A DNA stretch of 35,194 nt from a virus, in the IMG/VR virus record IMGVR_UViG_3300045998_000153, positions 1 through 35,194 of that record; one strand, written 5' to 3'. Below, in pieces: positions 22,528-30,532 of the stretch. A program made the translations under genes and the position numbers. Under the pieces are notes generated by a model. The model had not been told where the DNA came from. It saw only the letters and a program-made list of their open reading frames with translations, and did not search any database. Each line of letters starts with the position of its first letter. The first letter of the stretch is position 1.

Positions 22528-23896
22528 GGGGTCTCAGAGTGAGACGGGTGTGACCAAGAACCTTGCGAGCTACCTGGAGAACCCGAACGTCAGGGCGGCT
22601 CTCGACACCATCGCCTGGGCCGAAGGCGCGGACTACAACACCAACTTCGGCGGCAAGTCTTTCGACACCTCGAAGGGTTGGTCGCACCCGCGCAACAGGG
22701 TGGGCTGGAGTGGTGGAGCGAGCGACGCCGCCGGGAGGTATCAGTTCCTCTCCACCACCTGGGACGAGGTGGCGAAAAAGGTTGGAGCGAACGACTTCAG
22801 CCCGCGCAACCAGGACCTGGCGGCATTGGCCCTGATCCAGCGCCGAGGGGTGAGTCTTGATGATCTGGCAGCCAACGGGCTGAACCCGCAGGTACTCAAC
22901 CGACTGGCGCCGGAGTGGGCGTCGCTGCCGACGCTCGAGGGGAAGAGCTACTACGGGCAGCCGGTGAAGAAGACCCAGGACTTGCTCAACCGCTTCAGCC
23001 AGAGCCGTGACACCTACGCGAAGGGGGCGCCCCCTCAGGGGGCCACCTTTCCCGGCCCTGCCGCCGGAGGGGTGCCCCTGGTAGCCCAGCAGGTCGCTGG
23101 CGCAGGGGTCGAGCAGATCTTCGGAAACATCTTCGGGGCCCAACCGGCCAAGGCTGGTGGGCCGGGGCTGTCTGAGCCCGTCAGGGAGGCGGCCATCGCC
23201 TCGATCATGCAGGCTGCTGCCCCTGCTGCAGCCGCAGCTGCGACCGCCGCCGCCGGGGGCGGCCTGGCGTACCTGGCTGGGCAGGCGCTGGGCAAGAGGC
23301 GGTTCGCCAATGAGCAGGCGGTGCAGCTGACGCAGCACGCCATGGGCAAGCCGATGAGCGGTCTCACTCCTCTCACTCCGGCTGTGGCTCAGCAGCCCAT
23401 CCCCACGGCACAGACGAGCGAGACTTCTCAGTTCAGCGTGCCCGCTCAGCAGTCGGGGCCGCTGGAGAGGGTGCGGTCGGTCTCGACCTCGTTTGACACC
23501 GGGCAGCCGGGGATCGATCTGTACTGGGAGGACAAGGGGTTCCGGGCCTTGCTGCCCGGGGTGGTCAAGGACATCGGATACCAGGGCTCGGGTCGTGGGG
23601 CCAAGGGCAAGGGGTACGGGAAGTACGTGGTGGTGGAGTCGGTGGATCCTGCGACCGGGAAGAAGGTCGATGTCCTCAAGGCGCATCTCGACGACATCAA
23701 CGTGAAGGTGGGGCAGCAGGTCAACGAGGGGGACATCATCGGGAGGCAGGGAGGAACCGGGAGGGTCCTCAGCCAGGACGGCACGATCGCCTCGATTGAT
23801 TTCCTGGCACCGGCGCCGGCCGGCAGCGGCAGCATGAAGCCGTATGAGAACTTCGACTCGCTGCGTCGGCGTATCGCCAGAGTTTGGTCAAAGTGA
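22526..23896 (+). CDS. Two-domain lysin: GH104 muramidase plus degenerate M23-like domain, 456 aa
   Basis: Residues about 20-150 match the lambda-type lytic transglycosylase (GH104): LDTIAWAEGADYN with catalytic E33, a HPRNRVGWSG segment, then DAAGRYQFLSTTWDEVAKK and SPRNQDLAALALIQRRG. An Ala and Gly-rich segment (about 222-258) may insert in or pass membranes. Residues about 350-440 look like an M23 beta-domain (GKYVVVESV, KAHLDDINVKVGQQV, GDIIGRQGGTG), but the usual HxH metal site is replaced by IASIDFLAP, so peptidase activity is doubtful. A GTG at 22550 may be the true start. It could act in lysis or in the virion during entry. Confidence 0.88.
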   Translation: MGSQSETGVTKNLASYLENPNVRAALDTIAWAEGADYNTNFGGKSFDTSKGWSHPRNRVGWSGGASDAAGRYQFLSTTWDEVAKKVGANDFSPRNQDLAALALIQRRGVSLDDLAANGLNPQVLNRLAPEWASLPTLEGKSYYGQPVKKTQDLLNRFSQSRDTYAKGAPPQGATFPGPAAGGVPLVAQQVAGAGVEQIFGNIFGAQPAKAGGPGLSEPVREAAIASIMQAAAPAAAAAATAAAGGGLAYLAGQALGKRRFANEQAVQLTQHAMGKPMSGLTPLTPAVAQQPIPTAQTSETSQFSVPAQQSGPLERVRSVSTSFDTGQPGIDLYWEDKGFRALLPGVVKDIGYQGSGRGAKGKGYGKYVVVESVDPATGKKVDVLKAHLDDINVKVGQQVNEGDIIGRQGGTGRVLSQDGTIASIDFLAPAPAGSGSMKPYENFDSLRRRIARVWSK

Positions 23897-23951
23897 GCTC
23901 CGTCAGGCAAGATGGGGTTGACCCAACTGCCGGGCCTTGAGCCCTTACAGA

Positions 23952-24410
23952 ATGTTCACCAGTGCATTGATCTCAGCGCTCGTCTCTGCGGGGGTTTCCG
24001 TGGTGCTGAGTGCGGCCGTCTGCTTTCGCATGCAGAGGCGCTTCGTCGGCCGGGTCACTGCCCTTGTCGAGTACCTGCAGAACGGTGTCCAGCAAAGCTT
24101 GAACGAAGCTCACGTCATGCGTGACGACGCACGACAGGGCATCGCCAGGCTGAGTCAGGCCGTTTCGGAGAATGCCGTGAGCCGAGAAGAGCTTCGGCCG
24201 ATCCTGGAGCAGCTCATCACCAGGGAAGAGCTGGATGGGGCGCTGCGCACCACCGTGTCGGTGATCGCCCGGCAGCAGCAGCAGCCTGGACAGAACGGGC
24301 AGTTCACGCCTGTCATGGCCGCCCAGGCTCAGAGCCAGCTGGCGTCGACGCTCGCTGGGCTGAACCAGCAGATGCAAGCCGTCAACGAGCAGCTGGGGAT
24401 CAATGGCTGA
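23952..24410 (+). CDS. One-TM coiled-coil protein next to the lysin, 152 aa
   Basis: The ATG at 23952 gives an N-terminal membrane segment (LISALVSAGVSVVLSAAVCF) followed by a basic stop and a long coiled-coil-like region (TALVEYLQNGVQQSLNEAHV, LSQAVSENAVSREELRPILE) with a Gln-rich end. A TTG at 23937 adds five residues. The layout of one N-terminal TM and a soluble coiled coil right after a lysin gene resembles an i-spanin or a holin-associated protein, but no partner o-spanin is visible. The function is therefore a positional guess. Confidence 0.7.
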   Translation: MFTSALISALVSAGVSVVLSAAVCFRMQRRFVGRVTALVEYLQNGVQQSLNEAHVMRDDARQGIARLSQAVSENAVSREELRPILEQLITREELDGALRTTVSVIARQQQQPGQNGQFTPVMAAQAQSQLASTLAGLNQQMQAVNEQLGING

Positions 24411-24744
24411 GTTCGGCATCCAGTTCCCTGGCCTGACCCTCGTCTACGACGGGGCCGGACGGACCATCTCCCAGGAGGTGGGGTTCTACCGGTGGACGGA
24501 GAAAGGCCCTCAGCAGGCTCTGGCGTATCGTTTGGGTCTCACGGCGAGAATGCTCGAAGAAGGGAAGATCACCGGAACCGACGCGATTGAGCGTGTGCTC
24601 AGGGCCAGTGCTGGCTTCTACCACTTCAACAACGTGGCGGGAGAACACCGGCCGGTGATCGATGTGCAGGCCTGCGAGATGAAAACGGAGGCCCCGCCCC
24701 ACCATGTGAGCGAGGACGAGGACACCGAGGAGAGGGGGCTGTGA
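24403..24744 (+). CDS. Hypothetical protein, 113 aa
   Basis: The ATG at 24403 overlaps the preceding gene by eight bases. The product (MAEFGIQFPGLTLVYDGAGR, GFYRWTEKGPQQALAYRLGL, then an acidic C-terminus SEDEDTEERG) is compact and charged without a recognised domain. Overlaps with both neighbours place it in the lysin operon. Confidence 0.72.
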   Translation: MAEFGIQFPGLTLVYDGAGRTISQEVGFYRWTEKGPQQALAYRLGLTARMLEEGKITGTDAIERVLRASAGFYHFNNVAGEHRPVIDVQACEMKTEAPPHHVSEDEDTEERGL

Positions 24745-24947
24745 GCGAGCCGTCACTGCTGCCCTGTCCGTTCTGTGGCGGGAAGCCCAGGGAGGTGCTC
24801 AGGCCGCACAGTCATGTGAATGCCTTTTTCGCCAGCGTGGCTTGCTACTGCGGTGGCTACTCGGCTTGCGCGTACAAGAGCGCATGTGCGCCGACGAAGG
24901 AAGTGGCCGCAGCGCTTGCGCGTGCGGCCTGGAACACGAGAGCCTGA
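24741..24947 (+). CDS. Lar-like zinc-ribbon protein, 68 aa
   Basis: LLPCPFCGGKPREV at the start, CYCGGYSACA in the middle and AAALARAAWNTRA at the end define a second member of the Lar family; the zinc ligands are two CxxC or CxC pairs. It starts with a GTG in a GTGA overlap with the previous gene and ends nine bases from the convergent RNR gene. Its role is probably like that of the paralogue at 21270-21491, but neither is shown to affect restriction. Confidence 0.82.
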   Translation: MSEPSLLPCPFCGGKPREVLRPHSHVNAFFASVACYCGGYSACAYKSACAPTKEVAAALARAAWNTRA

Positions 24948-24955
24948 CGCCTGGC

Positions 24956-27900
24956 TCAGCCGGCGGGGCTGGCCAGAGGCATCAGGCATTTGTCGCTGTC
25001 ACATCCGGCGGGCCCCTGCGGCTGCTCCGGCGCCCGCGACCCAGCGTCTCGGTCGGTGAGGGCCTGGTAGAAGTCGTCCTGGACGCGACGTTTCAGGACT
25101 TCGGCGCACATCTCCTCGTAGGTCGCCCGGTCGATCGACTCGAACGGCATGCGGGGGTAGGTGTGCTTGTCGTCCATCCGGGCCAGCAGGGCTGCAGAGA
25201 TGTAGCCCTGGTTGGTCGTGATCGCGGCGTGGATGGCCCGGGCCAGTGGGCGGATCTCCTCCTTGCTCAGCTCGATGGTGGCCGAGGTGTTGTGGCCGGA
25301 GTAGTGGTGCTGGACCCTCATGTAGAAGTCGAATTGCGCCAGGGCGCTGAACTTCGAGGGGTCGACCTCGTCGGCATGGGGCAGGTCGTGCCAGGGCACG
25401 GCGGTGGGGATCTCCACCAGCCACTCGGTGCAGCGAGGATCCCAGGGGTCATCGAGTAGCCGGCCGTTCTCGTCCTTGTCGGACTGGGAGGGGACCACGT
25501 TGTAGCCGTAGTCGATGCAGGCAAGGGCGATGGGATCTTCTCGGGCGAAGGTGATTCGACGGATGTAGTAGACGGCCTTGGGCGGGTGCCAGCCGGGAGA
25601 GGCGTTGGTCAGCAGGGACTTGGAGTTGTGTGAGATCAGGGCGCCGTTGAAGTACCAGGCTTCGTTGTCGCTGTCGGTGTCCAGGGTGATGTCAGAGGTG
25701 ATGGGGGCGTAGCAGGGGCCGATGTCTACGATCTGAAAGGGACTGGTCCTGTCGTGGCACCTCATGCTCTGCAGTGGGGCCAAGCTCAGGCTGCTGCGGT
25801 GGTTCAGGTAGTTGATGGCGTAGCTGGTGGAGTGGCCTTTGGCCAGCCTGAGGGACCGGCGGCGGTTGACGATCTTGCTGATGAAGACCAGGCCGATTGC
25901 CTCGCCGACCTCCTGGACGTGAGCGACGGTGTCCGGATGCCATTCGTCGACGTCGACGTAGAGCATCTCGGAGGTTCCGATGGTCAGCCTGGCGCCGTCG
26001 ATGATGCCGCAGAAGAAGGCGAGGAGATCTTCCCGGCAGGCGAGGCGGAAGGGGAGGGGGATCGGAGTGAAGTGATCGGAGAGGAAACGGCTCCTGAGCC
26101 CGTTGCGGTCCAGCCAGTCCTCAGCTGCGGCGACGTCGATGGTCACTCTGGTGCGGCACTTGAGGCGATGGGGCTTGGCGAAGTTGGGGCCGAACGCCGC
26201 GTTGGCCACTTCCACGAGTCGATGGAAGTAGCTGTCGGCGCGAGCGCCGGTGATGAATGTCCCCATGGAATCAGTCCCTCGAGCAGCAGCCAGGAAGCCC
26301 ATGACGTAGGCCAGGTCTTCGCTGACGTGGCTGAGCTCAGGGCGGGAGTAGTGGGGAAGTGGCTCCAACGGGACTGAGGCGTGGGGGTTGGTGTAGGAGC
26401 CTGGGCTGAACTGGAGCTCCGTTTCAGCGCTCAGCTCGTCAGCCCGGATCCAGCCCGTGCCTCCCCCTGGTCCCGGGAGCACCTCCTTGAAGCGGTGGTC
26501 GGGGGTGACGCGAAGCTTGCGACCGCTGTAGAAGGTGATCTCGGTGAGGGGGCCAAGGCTCTCTCCTTCGTAGCGGTGGTGGTTTTCGACGATCCCAGCG
26601 ATGGGCATGTTGCGGACCTTGGCGGACCCTGTGAACGGGGCCCAACGCTTGAGCTCGTTGGAGGCGCCGGCGAGCTCATCGATCAGGTAGAGGCCGTTGT
26701 CGCAGACGCGCAGGGCTTCGGGCGTGAGGCAGCCGGCGGGTTGCACGGTGGTGGATCGGTTGGGGATCCGCAAGCCGTTCTTGGTGCAGTAGTCGGCGAC
26801 CTCGGACTCGACGATCTGGCGGAAGCGGGCCAGGTGTTTTTCTTCTTCGCAGGTGAAGCGAAGGCCCTCGGTGGAGGGCGGCCGGCCCTCTTGCCACCAG
26901 TCGAGCCATTCGGAGCCGAAGGCCCGGGCGAAGTAGTCGAACAGGCCGGTGAAGCTGACACCGACGATGGGGTCGATCGAGCGGGAGTAGCGGAAGCGGT
27001 CGTCCCTGAAGGTGTGGTGCAGGAGGACGGCGACGGTCAGAGCTGCTGCGCGGAAGGCAGAGTCGACTTCATCGTGATCGTCGGGATCAAGCTGGTTCAG
27101 GTGAACCTCAGCGAGGTTGCACATGAAGTCATTGCCTATGATCTCTCCACAAGGATTAAGGCCATACCTTTTCATCCTGTGGTCCAGATCTCGCTGGTCG
27201 TCGACGGAGGCCATGCCAGGGTCCTTGATGCCACAGAGGGCCAGGGAGAGCACTTCCTTGCCGGCGGCGAGGCCGCCTTCTTCGATGGCATCGAGGAACT
27301 GCTTGCGGAGCCATTCGGTGGAAAGGATGTCGCAGTTGGCGCGTGCCAGGGCCTCAGGGGCGTACTGGATGGCGCCTTCGCCAGATTCGTACTGAGACTT
27401 GACGGACTCGAGGACCTCGTCGAAGGAAGGTGCGAACGTGAAGACCCGGGTGTGATTGGCCATGCGCAGTGCGTCGCGCTCGTGATCGATGGTCCAGTTG
27501 CTGTCTTCGTCCTGAACCCACAGATTGGTCTTGGCGCCAGCAGCGTCTTCGTCGTAGGGGTCGAACTGCCGCATGCCGGCGGATCTGCGGATGTTCCCTG
27601 CGACCACGCAACGAGCCGCTTCATCGATGATCAAGCAGGCCTCCAGGGAATTGAGCTTGCGACCCACAGCCTTGTTCAGGATGTTTGCGACCCGCCCGTA
27701 CATTTCCTTCAACACGGCTGGGTTGGCGGTACCGCCGAAGCCCTTGAGTCTCTCGCCGGCAGGCCTGACCCAGGAGAGGTCGATGGTGACGTGCAGGCGG
27801 CCGTCGGCGAGCAGGGGATCGCAAGCCGCTTCGAGCAGTCGTTGGTAGCTGTCGACCCACCCCTTGCGAGAATCGCCCACCTTGATCTCCATGTGACCGC

Positions 27901-28390
27901 GATTGGTCATAGTCGTCATGGTGGCCTCGGCACGGCGCTCCGGCGGGGTTGCGCCGATCTCGCCGCGATGGGTGATGGTGATCCCGTTGACGATGGTCGG
28001 CAGCTTCTGGAGGTTTTCGATTGTCAGGACAGCGCCGGTGCCGGTGCCCTGCATCGCCAGGTTCATGAGCGTGGCGAAGTCAGAAAGCTCATGAATGGCG
28101 CGGGAGCTGCAGTTGTAGCTGCCGTAGAAGTTGCGAGGATCGTCGGACCAGGGAGTGCCGCCAACCCACAGCCAGCGACCACTGGGCAGGGCTGTGAGAT
28201 TCTCCTGGTGACGACGCAGCAGGAGGAGCTGCTCTTCGGTGAGGTCGCCCAGCCTGGCAAGGCCACCAAGGTTGCGATCGATGACTTCCTTCCAGCTCTC
28301 GCGGGAGCCATCGTCTTTGCGGCGGGAGTAGGAACGGAAGAAGAGGGGGAGCGCGGAGGGCGCGTGAACGGGGAACTCGGAGGCGGTCAT
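24956..28390 (-). CDS. nrdJ: Class II (B12-dependent) ribonucleotide reductase with intein, 1144 aa
   Basis: This is a monomeric adenosylcobalamin-dependent ribonucleoside-triphosphate reductase that makes dNTPs in the cytoplasm without oxygen dependence. C94 in SYNCSS and C424 are the expected redox pair, LNPCGEI at 411-417 carries the radical Cys C414 and E416, and the C-terminal pair C1130 and C1135 is the thiol shuttle. An intein of 369 residues (554-922) interrupts the conserved VQPAG/SKSLLTNASPGWHPP site, leaving a mature enzyme of about 775 aa, close to the family length. It is convergent with the Lar gene and heads its own unit, with a TAGGTT box 22 bases upstream. Confidence 0.96.
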   Translation of the reverse strand: MTASEFPVHAPSALPLFFRSYSRRKDDGSRESWKEVIDRNLGGLARLGDLTEEQLLLLRRHQENLTALPSGRWLWVGGTPWSDDPRNFYGSYNCSSRAIHELSDFATLMNLAMQGTGTGAVLTIENLQKLPTIVNGITITHRGEIGATPPERRAEATMTTMTNRGHMEIKVGDSRKGWVDSYQRLLEAACDPLLADGRLHVTIDLSWVRPAGERLKGFGGTANPAVLKEMYGRVANILNKAVGRKLNSLEACLIIDEAARCVVAGNIRRSAGMRQFDPYDEDAAGAKTNLWVQDEDSNWTIDHERDALRMANHTRVFTFAPSFDEVLESVKSQYESGEGAIQYAPEALARANCDILSTEWLRKQFLDAIEEGGLAAGKEVLSLALCGIKDPGMASVDDQRDLDHRMKRYGLNPCGEIIGNDFMCNLAEVHLNQLDPDDHDEVDSAFRAAALTVAVLLHHTFRDDRFRYSRSIDPIVGVSFTGLFDYFARAFGSEWLDWWQEGRPPSTEGLRFTCEEEKHLARFRQIVESEVADYCTKNGLRIPNRSTTVQPAGCLTPEALRVCDNGLYLIDELAGASNELKRWAPFTGSAKVRNMPIAGIVENHHRYEGESLGPLTEITFYSGRKLRVTPDHRFKEVLPGPGGGTGWIRADELSAETELQFSPGSYTNPHASVPLEPLPHYSRPELSHVSEDLAYVMGFLAAARGTDSMGTFITGARADSYFHRLVEVANAAFGPNFAKPHRLKCRTRVTIDVAAAEDWLDRNGLRSRFLSDHFTPIPLPFRLACREDLLAFFCGIIDGARLTIGTSEMLYVDVDEWHPDTVAHVQEVGEAIGLVFISKIVNRRRSLRLAKGHSTSYAINYLNHRSSLSLAPLQSMRCHDRTSPFQIVDIGPCYAPITSDITLDTDSDNEAWYFNGALISHNSKSLLTNASPGWHPPKAVYYIRRITFAREDPIALACIDYGYNVVPSQSDKDENGRLLDDPWDPRCTEWLVEIPTAVPWHDLPHADEVDPSKFSALAQFDFYMRVQHHYSGHNTSATIELSKEEIRPLARAIHAAITTNQGYISAALLARMDDKHTYPRMPFESIDRATYEEMCAEVLKRRVQDDFYQALTDRDAGSRAPEQPQGPAGCDSDKCLMPLASPAG
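25625..26731 (-). mobile_element. Intein with degenerate LAGLIDADG domain inside nrdJ
   Basis: The insert runs from C554 to N922 of the host protein. Its splicing motifs are complete: C554 at the N-junction, the block B histidine in LRVTPDHRF (H632), H921-N922 at the end and S923 as the +1 residue. Two LAGLIDADG helices are seen at about 693-706 (LAYVMGFLAAARGT) and 789-804 (LLAFFCGIIDGARLTI). The first lacks the acidic residue at its usual place, so homing may be lost while splicing is kept. No frameshift is present, and base composition matches the host gene. Confidence 0.92.
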
Positions 28391-28411
28391 ACAGGTGGAT
28401 CTCGCCTGGGT

Positions 28412-28417
28412 AACCTA
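28412..28417 (-). promoter_or_regulatory. -10 candidate TAGGTT for nrdJ
   Basis: On the minus strand TAGGTT stands 21 bases before the nrdJ ATG, giving a short leader of about 15 bases. It fits the TAGRNT pattern. Confidence 0.35.
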
Positions 28418-28428
28418 GTTCCTGAAGA

Positions 28429-28441
28429 GTGCCTCAGGCAC
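28429..28441. promoter_or_regulatory. Inverted repeat beside nrdJ
   Basis: GTGCC, TCA, GGCAC form a perfect 5-base dyad, with TTTTT three bases later on the plus strand. It lies about where a -35 region of the nrdJ promoter would be and also directly before the gene at 28458. It is too short for a strong terminator, so an operator for either divergent gene is the more likely reading. Confidence 0.3.
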
Positions 28442-28457
28442 AATTTTTCGAAAGGTC

Positions 28458-28757
28458 ATGGACCGTCGCTACAGGGAAGCAGCAGGCGCGGTCGACACCG
28501 GCGGAGGGGCTGACAGGCTGATCGGCCAGTACCTGCAGAAGGCGGCGATCGAGAACCGAAGGGCGGCCACCATGGGGGGCAGTACCGGCACGCCGGACTG
28601 GTACACGGAAAACCAGCGGGCTGGCCTGGTGTCAGCGCAGCGATCGAGAGAACTGGCGGACCGGAGAGAGGTCTTCGAGGAGAACAGGCGTCGGGTCTGG
28701 GAGTCGGACCAGGCGGAGCGGGAAGAGGAGGAGCGGGCGAAGCGCCCAATAGAATGA
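28458..28757 (+). CDS. Charged helical hypothetical protein, 99 aa
   Basis: The ATG at 28458 follows an AAAGG. The product starts MDRRYREAAGAVDTGGGADR and its second half is a highly charged single helix (ADRREVFEENRRRVWESDQA) typical of coiled coils. There is no Cys or membrane segment. No family is recognised. It is divergent from nrdJ and followed by a Gly-rich small protein. Confidence 0.68.
   Translation: MDRRYREAAGAVDTGGGADRLIGQYLQKAAIENRRAATMGGSTGTPDWYTENQRAGLVSAQRSRELADRREVFEENRRRVWESDQAEREEEERAKRPIE
28750..28755 (+). promoter_or_regulatory. -10 candidate TAGAAT
   Basis: TAGAAT lies 25 bases before the ATG at 28780 and overlaps the end of the preceding gene. The implied leader of about 18 bases agrees with the other sites. 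Confidence 0.35.
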
Positions 28758-28779
28758 AGCGATTGTCGCTCTTGAACCC

Positions 28780-29031
28780 ATGGCCAATCCCTACGCAGGG
28801 CAGCGCAAAGCTGGCGACATCTTCGATGATGCCGTGGCCATGAACCTGGGAGACGCCGGGAAGCTGCTGCTGGGGACTGCCGCTGCAGCAATGGTGGGCG
28901 GAGCGCACGCTGACGGGCACCCACTGGGGTACGTGAGCGGCGGGATGGGTGGCTTCGGAGCCATGGGCGCCGGGCAGCTGATCAAGCAGAGGGGCGCTGA
29001 GGAGGCCGAGCAACGGCTGCGCCGCTTCTGA
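28780..29031 (+). CDS. Gly-rich small protein with hydrophobic segments, 83 aa
   Basis: The product MANPYAGQRKAGDIFDDAVA is followed by GKLLLGTAAAAMVGGAHADG and a GGMGGFGAMGAGQLI helix of glycine-zipper type, then a charged end. It resembles in style the 174-aa protein at 19867-20391. A membrane-active or internal virion role is possible but unproved. Its last 50 bases overlap the convergent gene. Confidence 0.66.
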   Translation: MANPYAGQRKAGDIFDDAVAMNLGDAGKLLLGTAAAAMVGGAHADGHPLGYVSGGMGGFGAMGAGQLIKQRGAEEAEQRLRRF

Positions 29032-29455
29032 CAAGGCGTTCCTGGCCAGCGCGGTAGCGCAGGAGGAGGATCTCGGCGGTGCCGCCGCCACGGACGATGC
29101 CCCTCACGTGGTCGGGATCGAGGTAGGTGAGCGCTTCGCTGGCGTCCATCCAGTGGGTGTGGAGAAGGATGCGCCGGCCGCTACTCCAGTCGGGGTGATG
29201 GGGGTCCCACCATTGCATGACTCGGAAGTACTTGAAGGTCCCCGGGTTCTTTCGAGCGATCGCTCTGCTCAGGGGGTGCAGCAACCTGGCCAGTCGGCCG
29301 ATCGCGTGGACTTGCGGCTGCCTGAGGAGGGCCCATGAGACCTGGTCCTCAGGCAGGGCATGCCGCCACATGAGCCAGGAGTCGTAACAGATTGCTCGAT
29401 GCAGACGGCAGAGCCTGCCGCTGGGGAAGCGAAAGTAGTCGGGGGCGCCGGTCAC
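28982..29455 (-). CDS. Hypothetical protein, 157 aa
   Basis: An AAGGAG ten bases upstream selects the GTG at 29455; longer reading upstream is a shadow of the methyltransferase-like gene. The product (MTGAPDYFRFPSGRLCRLHR, YDSWLMWRHALPEDQVSW) has a basic helical centre (HAIGRLARLLHPLSRAIARK) and a Trp and His-rich part (MQWWDPHHPDWSSGRRILLH). The C-terminal EALTYLDPDHVRGIVRGGGT is followed by an Arg-rich tail. I do not recognise the family. It is the last gene of the ThyX operon. Confidence 0.7.
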   Translation of the reverse strand: MTGAPDYFRFPSGRLCRLHRAICYDSWLMWRHALPEDQVSWALLRQPQVHAIGRLARLLHPLSRAIARKNPGTFKYFRVMQWWDPHHPDWSSGRRILLHTHWMDASEALTYLDPDHVRGIVRGGGTAEILLLRYRAGQERLVRSGAAVARPPQRPSA

Positions 29456-29456
29456 A

Positions 29457-30080
29457 TCACTTGAACTCCTTGCCGATGTAGAGACGGTACCTCTCCCGCC
29501 AGGCAAGGTCGCCAGAGAATTCGTTGAAGACGATGCGACCAATCGATGAGAACGAGTCGTGGAAGGCGGCGAGGCCGTTGTCGAAGTCATGAGGGGCTTC
29601 ACACGGGGGGAAGTAGACGATGAAGGACCAGTGGGATGGGGAGAAGGTCTTGAACTGGTCGAGCTCGTCGTCGAACCAGCGCAAACGCAGCCTGCGGAAA
29701 GGCATGCAGATGGGGAAATCCCAGATCCATGGAACACGCGTGCAGGTTTCGTGGCCGGTGACCAGGAAGCAGGCCTGCTTGATGCGCCCGGCGCGGTACT
29801 CCTCGAGGGTCTTGCGCAGCATCCTTCGATTGGGATCCATGCCACTGGGGGCGAAGACCATGACTCGACCTTCGCCGTGCAGGCCCCAGTCCCGCTCGAG
29901 GGTCCCATCCATGCCGACCTCGTGGATGTCGTGGAAGCGGCGAGCGTTGACCAGGGTGTTGTTGAGCTTGGTGCTGTAGGGATCGAAGTCGATGCCGCCC
30001 ATGGTGGCGCGAGCGCAGGCGACGAAGTCCGCCGGCGGAGCGACGGGGACGTAGACGCCGACCTGGGGGTCGTCTCTCAA
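29457..30080 (-). CDS. Phage N6-adenine-methyltransferase-like protein, probably inactive, 207 aa
   Basis: The overall order matches phage Dam-type N6-adenine methyltransferases: an N-terminal GGIDFDPYSTKLNN (FDxD-like cofactor motif), a DWGLHGEGRVMVFAPSG stretch where the catalytic (D/N)PPY normally stands, a helix EEYRAGRIKQACFLVTG, and the closing LRLRWFDDEL and SHWSFIVYFPP strands. The PPY catalytic motif is replaced by APSG, so methylation activity is unlikely in the usual way. It may be a relic or a protein that only binds the cofactor or DNA. The start overlaps the upstream stop (ATGA). Confidence 0.55.
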   Translation of the reverse strand: MRDDPQVGVYVPVAPPADFVACARATMGGIDFDPYSTKLNNTLVNARRFHDIHEVGMDGTLERDWGLHGEGRVMVFAPSGMDPNRRMLRKTLEEYRAGRIKQACFLVTGHETCTRVPWIWDFPICMPFRRLRLRWFDDELDQFKTFSPSHWSFIVYFPPCEAPHDFDNGLAAFHDSFSSIGRIVFNEFSGDLAWRERYRLYIGKEFK

Positions 30081-30529
30081 GAGGTCACCTCCTCGAAGAT
30101 GGCGCGAATGCCAGCCTCCGGCTCATCGACTGGAACGGGGACGATCGCAACGCCCCGGCTTTCGACCAGCATGAACAGAGCGAGCTTGTCGGGGTTGAGG
30201 CCTTCAACCTGGCTGATCGCGTCCGAAAGGAAGGCGGCAGCATCAGTGTCGTTGTAGGAGTAGGCGGTGTCGAGGTCGTGGGTGAGCTCACTCAAGGTCA
30301 TGTAGGCCACGTCGCCTTTCTCGCCATCGTCGTTGTGGCGGATGACCAGGATCCCGGGGCCACGCTCGTTGAAGGCATTGCGGAAGGCAAAGAGCATGTC
30401 CGTCAGGATCAGCCTGCCGGCAGCTGTGCCGAACCTGGAGATGCACTCGGCGTCTCGGGCGCTGGTGCCGAGGGTCTGGAGCTCGGGGAAGAACTTGAGG
30501 ATGACCTCTTGTCTGGATGCGCGGTGCAT
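30077..30529 (-). CDS. Hypothetical protein, 150 aa
   Basis: The ATG at 30529 lies three bases after the thyX stop. The product has an MHRASRQEVILKFFPELQTL start, a helix RLILTDMLFAFRNAFNERGP, and two beta strands GILVIRHNDDG and GDVAYMTLSEL, ending AIFEEVTS. It is acidic and soluble. No family is recognised. Overlap with the methyltransferase-like gene places both in the ThyX operon. Confidence 0.75.
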   Translation of the reverse strand: MHRASRQEVILKFFPELQTLGTSARDAECISRFGTAAGRLILTDMLFAFRNAFNERGPGILVIRHNDDGEKGDVAYMTLSELTHDLDTAYSYNDTDAAAFLSDAISQVEGLNPDKLALFMLVESRGVAIVPVPVDEPEAGIRAIFEEVTS

Positions 30530-30532
30530 GGC

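Noticed and set aside
23930-23946. GGGC-CTTGA-GCCC hairpin after the lysin gene
   Set aside because: The stem has only four pairs and no T run, so it is too weak for a terminator.
26381-28513. 710-codon open frame on the plus strand opposite nrdJ
   Set aside because: It is the mirror of GC-rich nrdJ codons. The translation is low-complexity Gly, Ala, Glu and Val without motifs, while the minus strand carries a complete enzyme.
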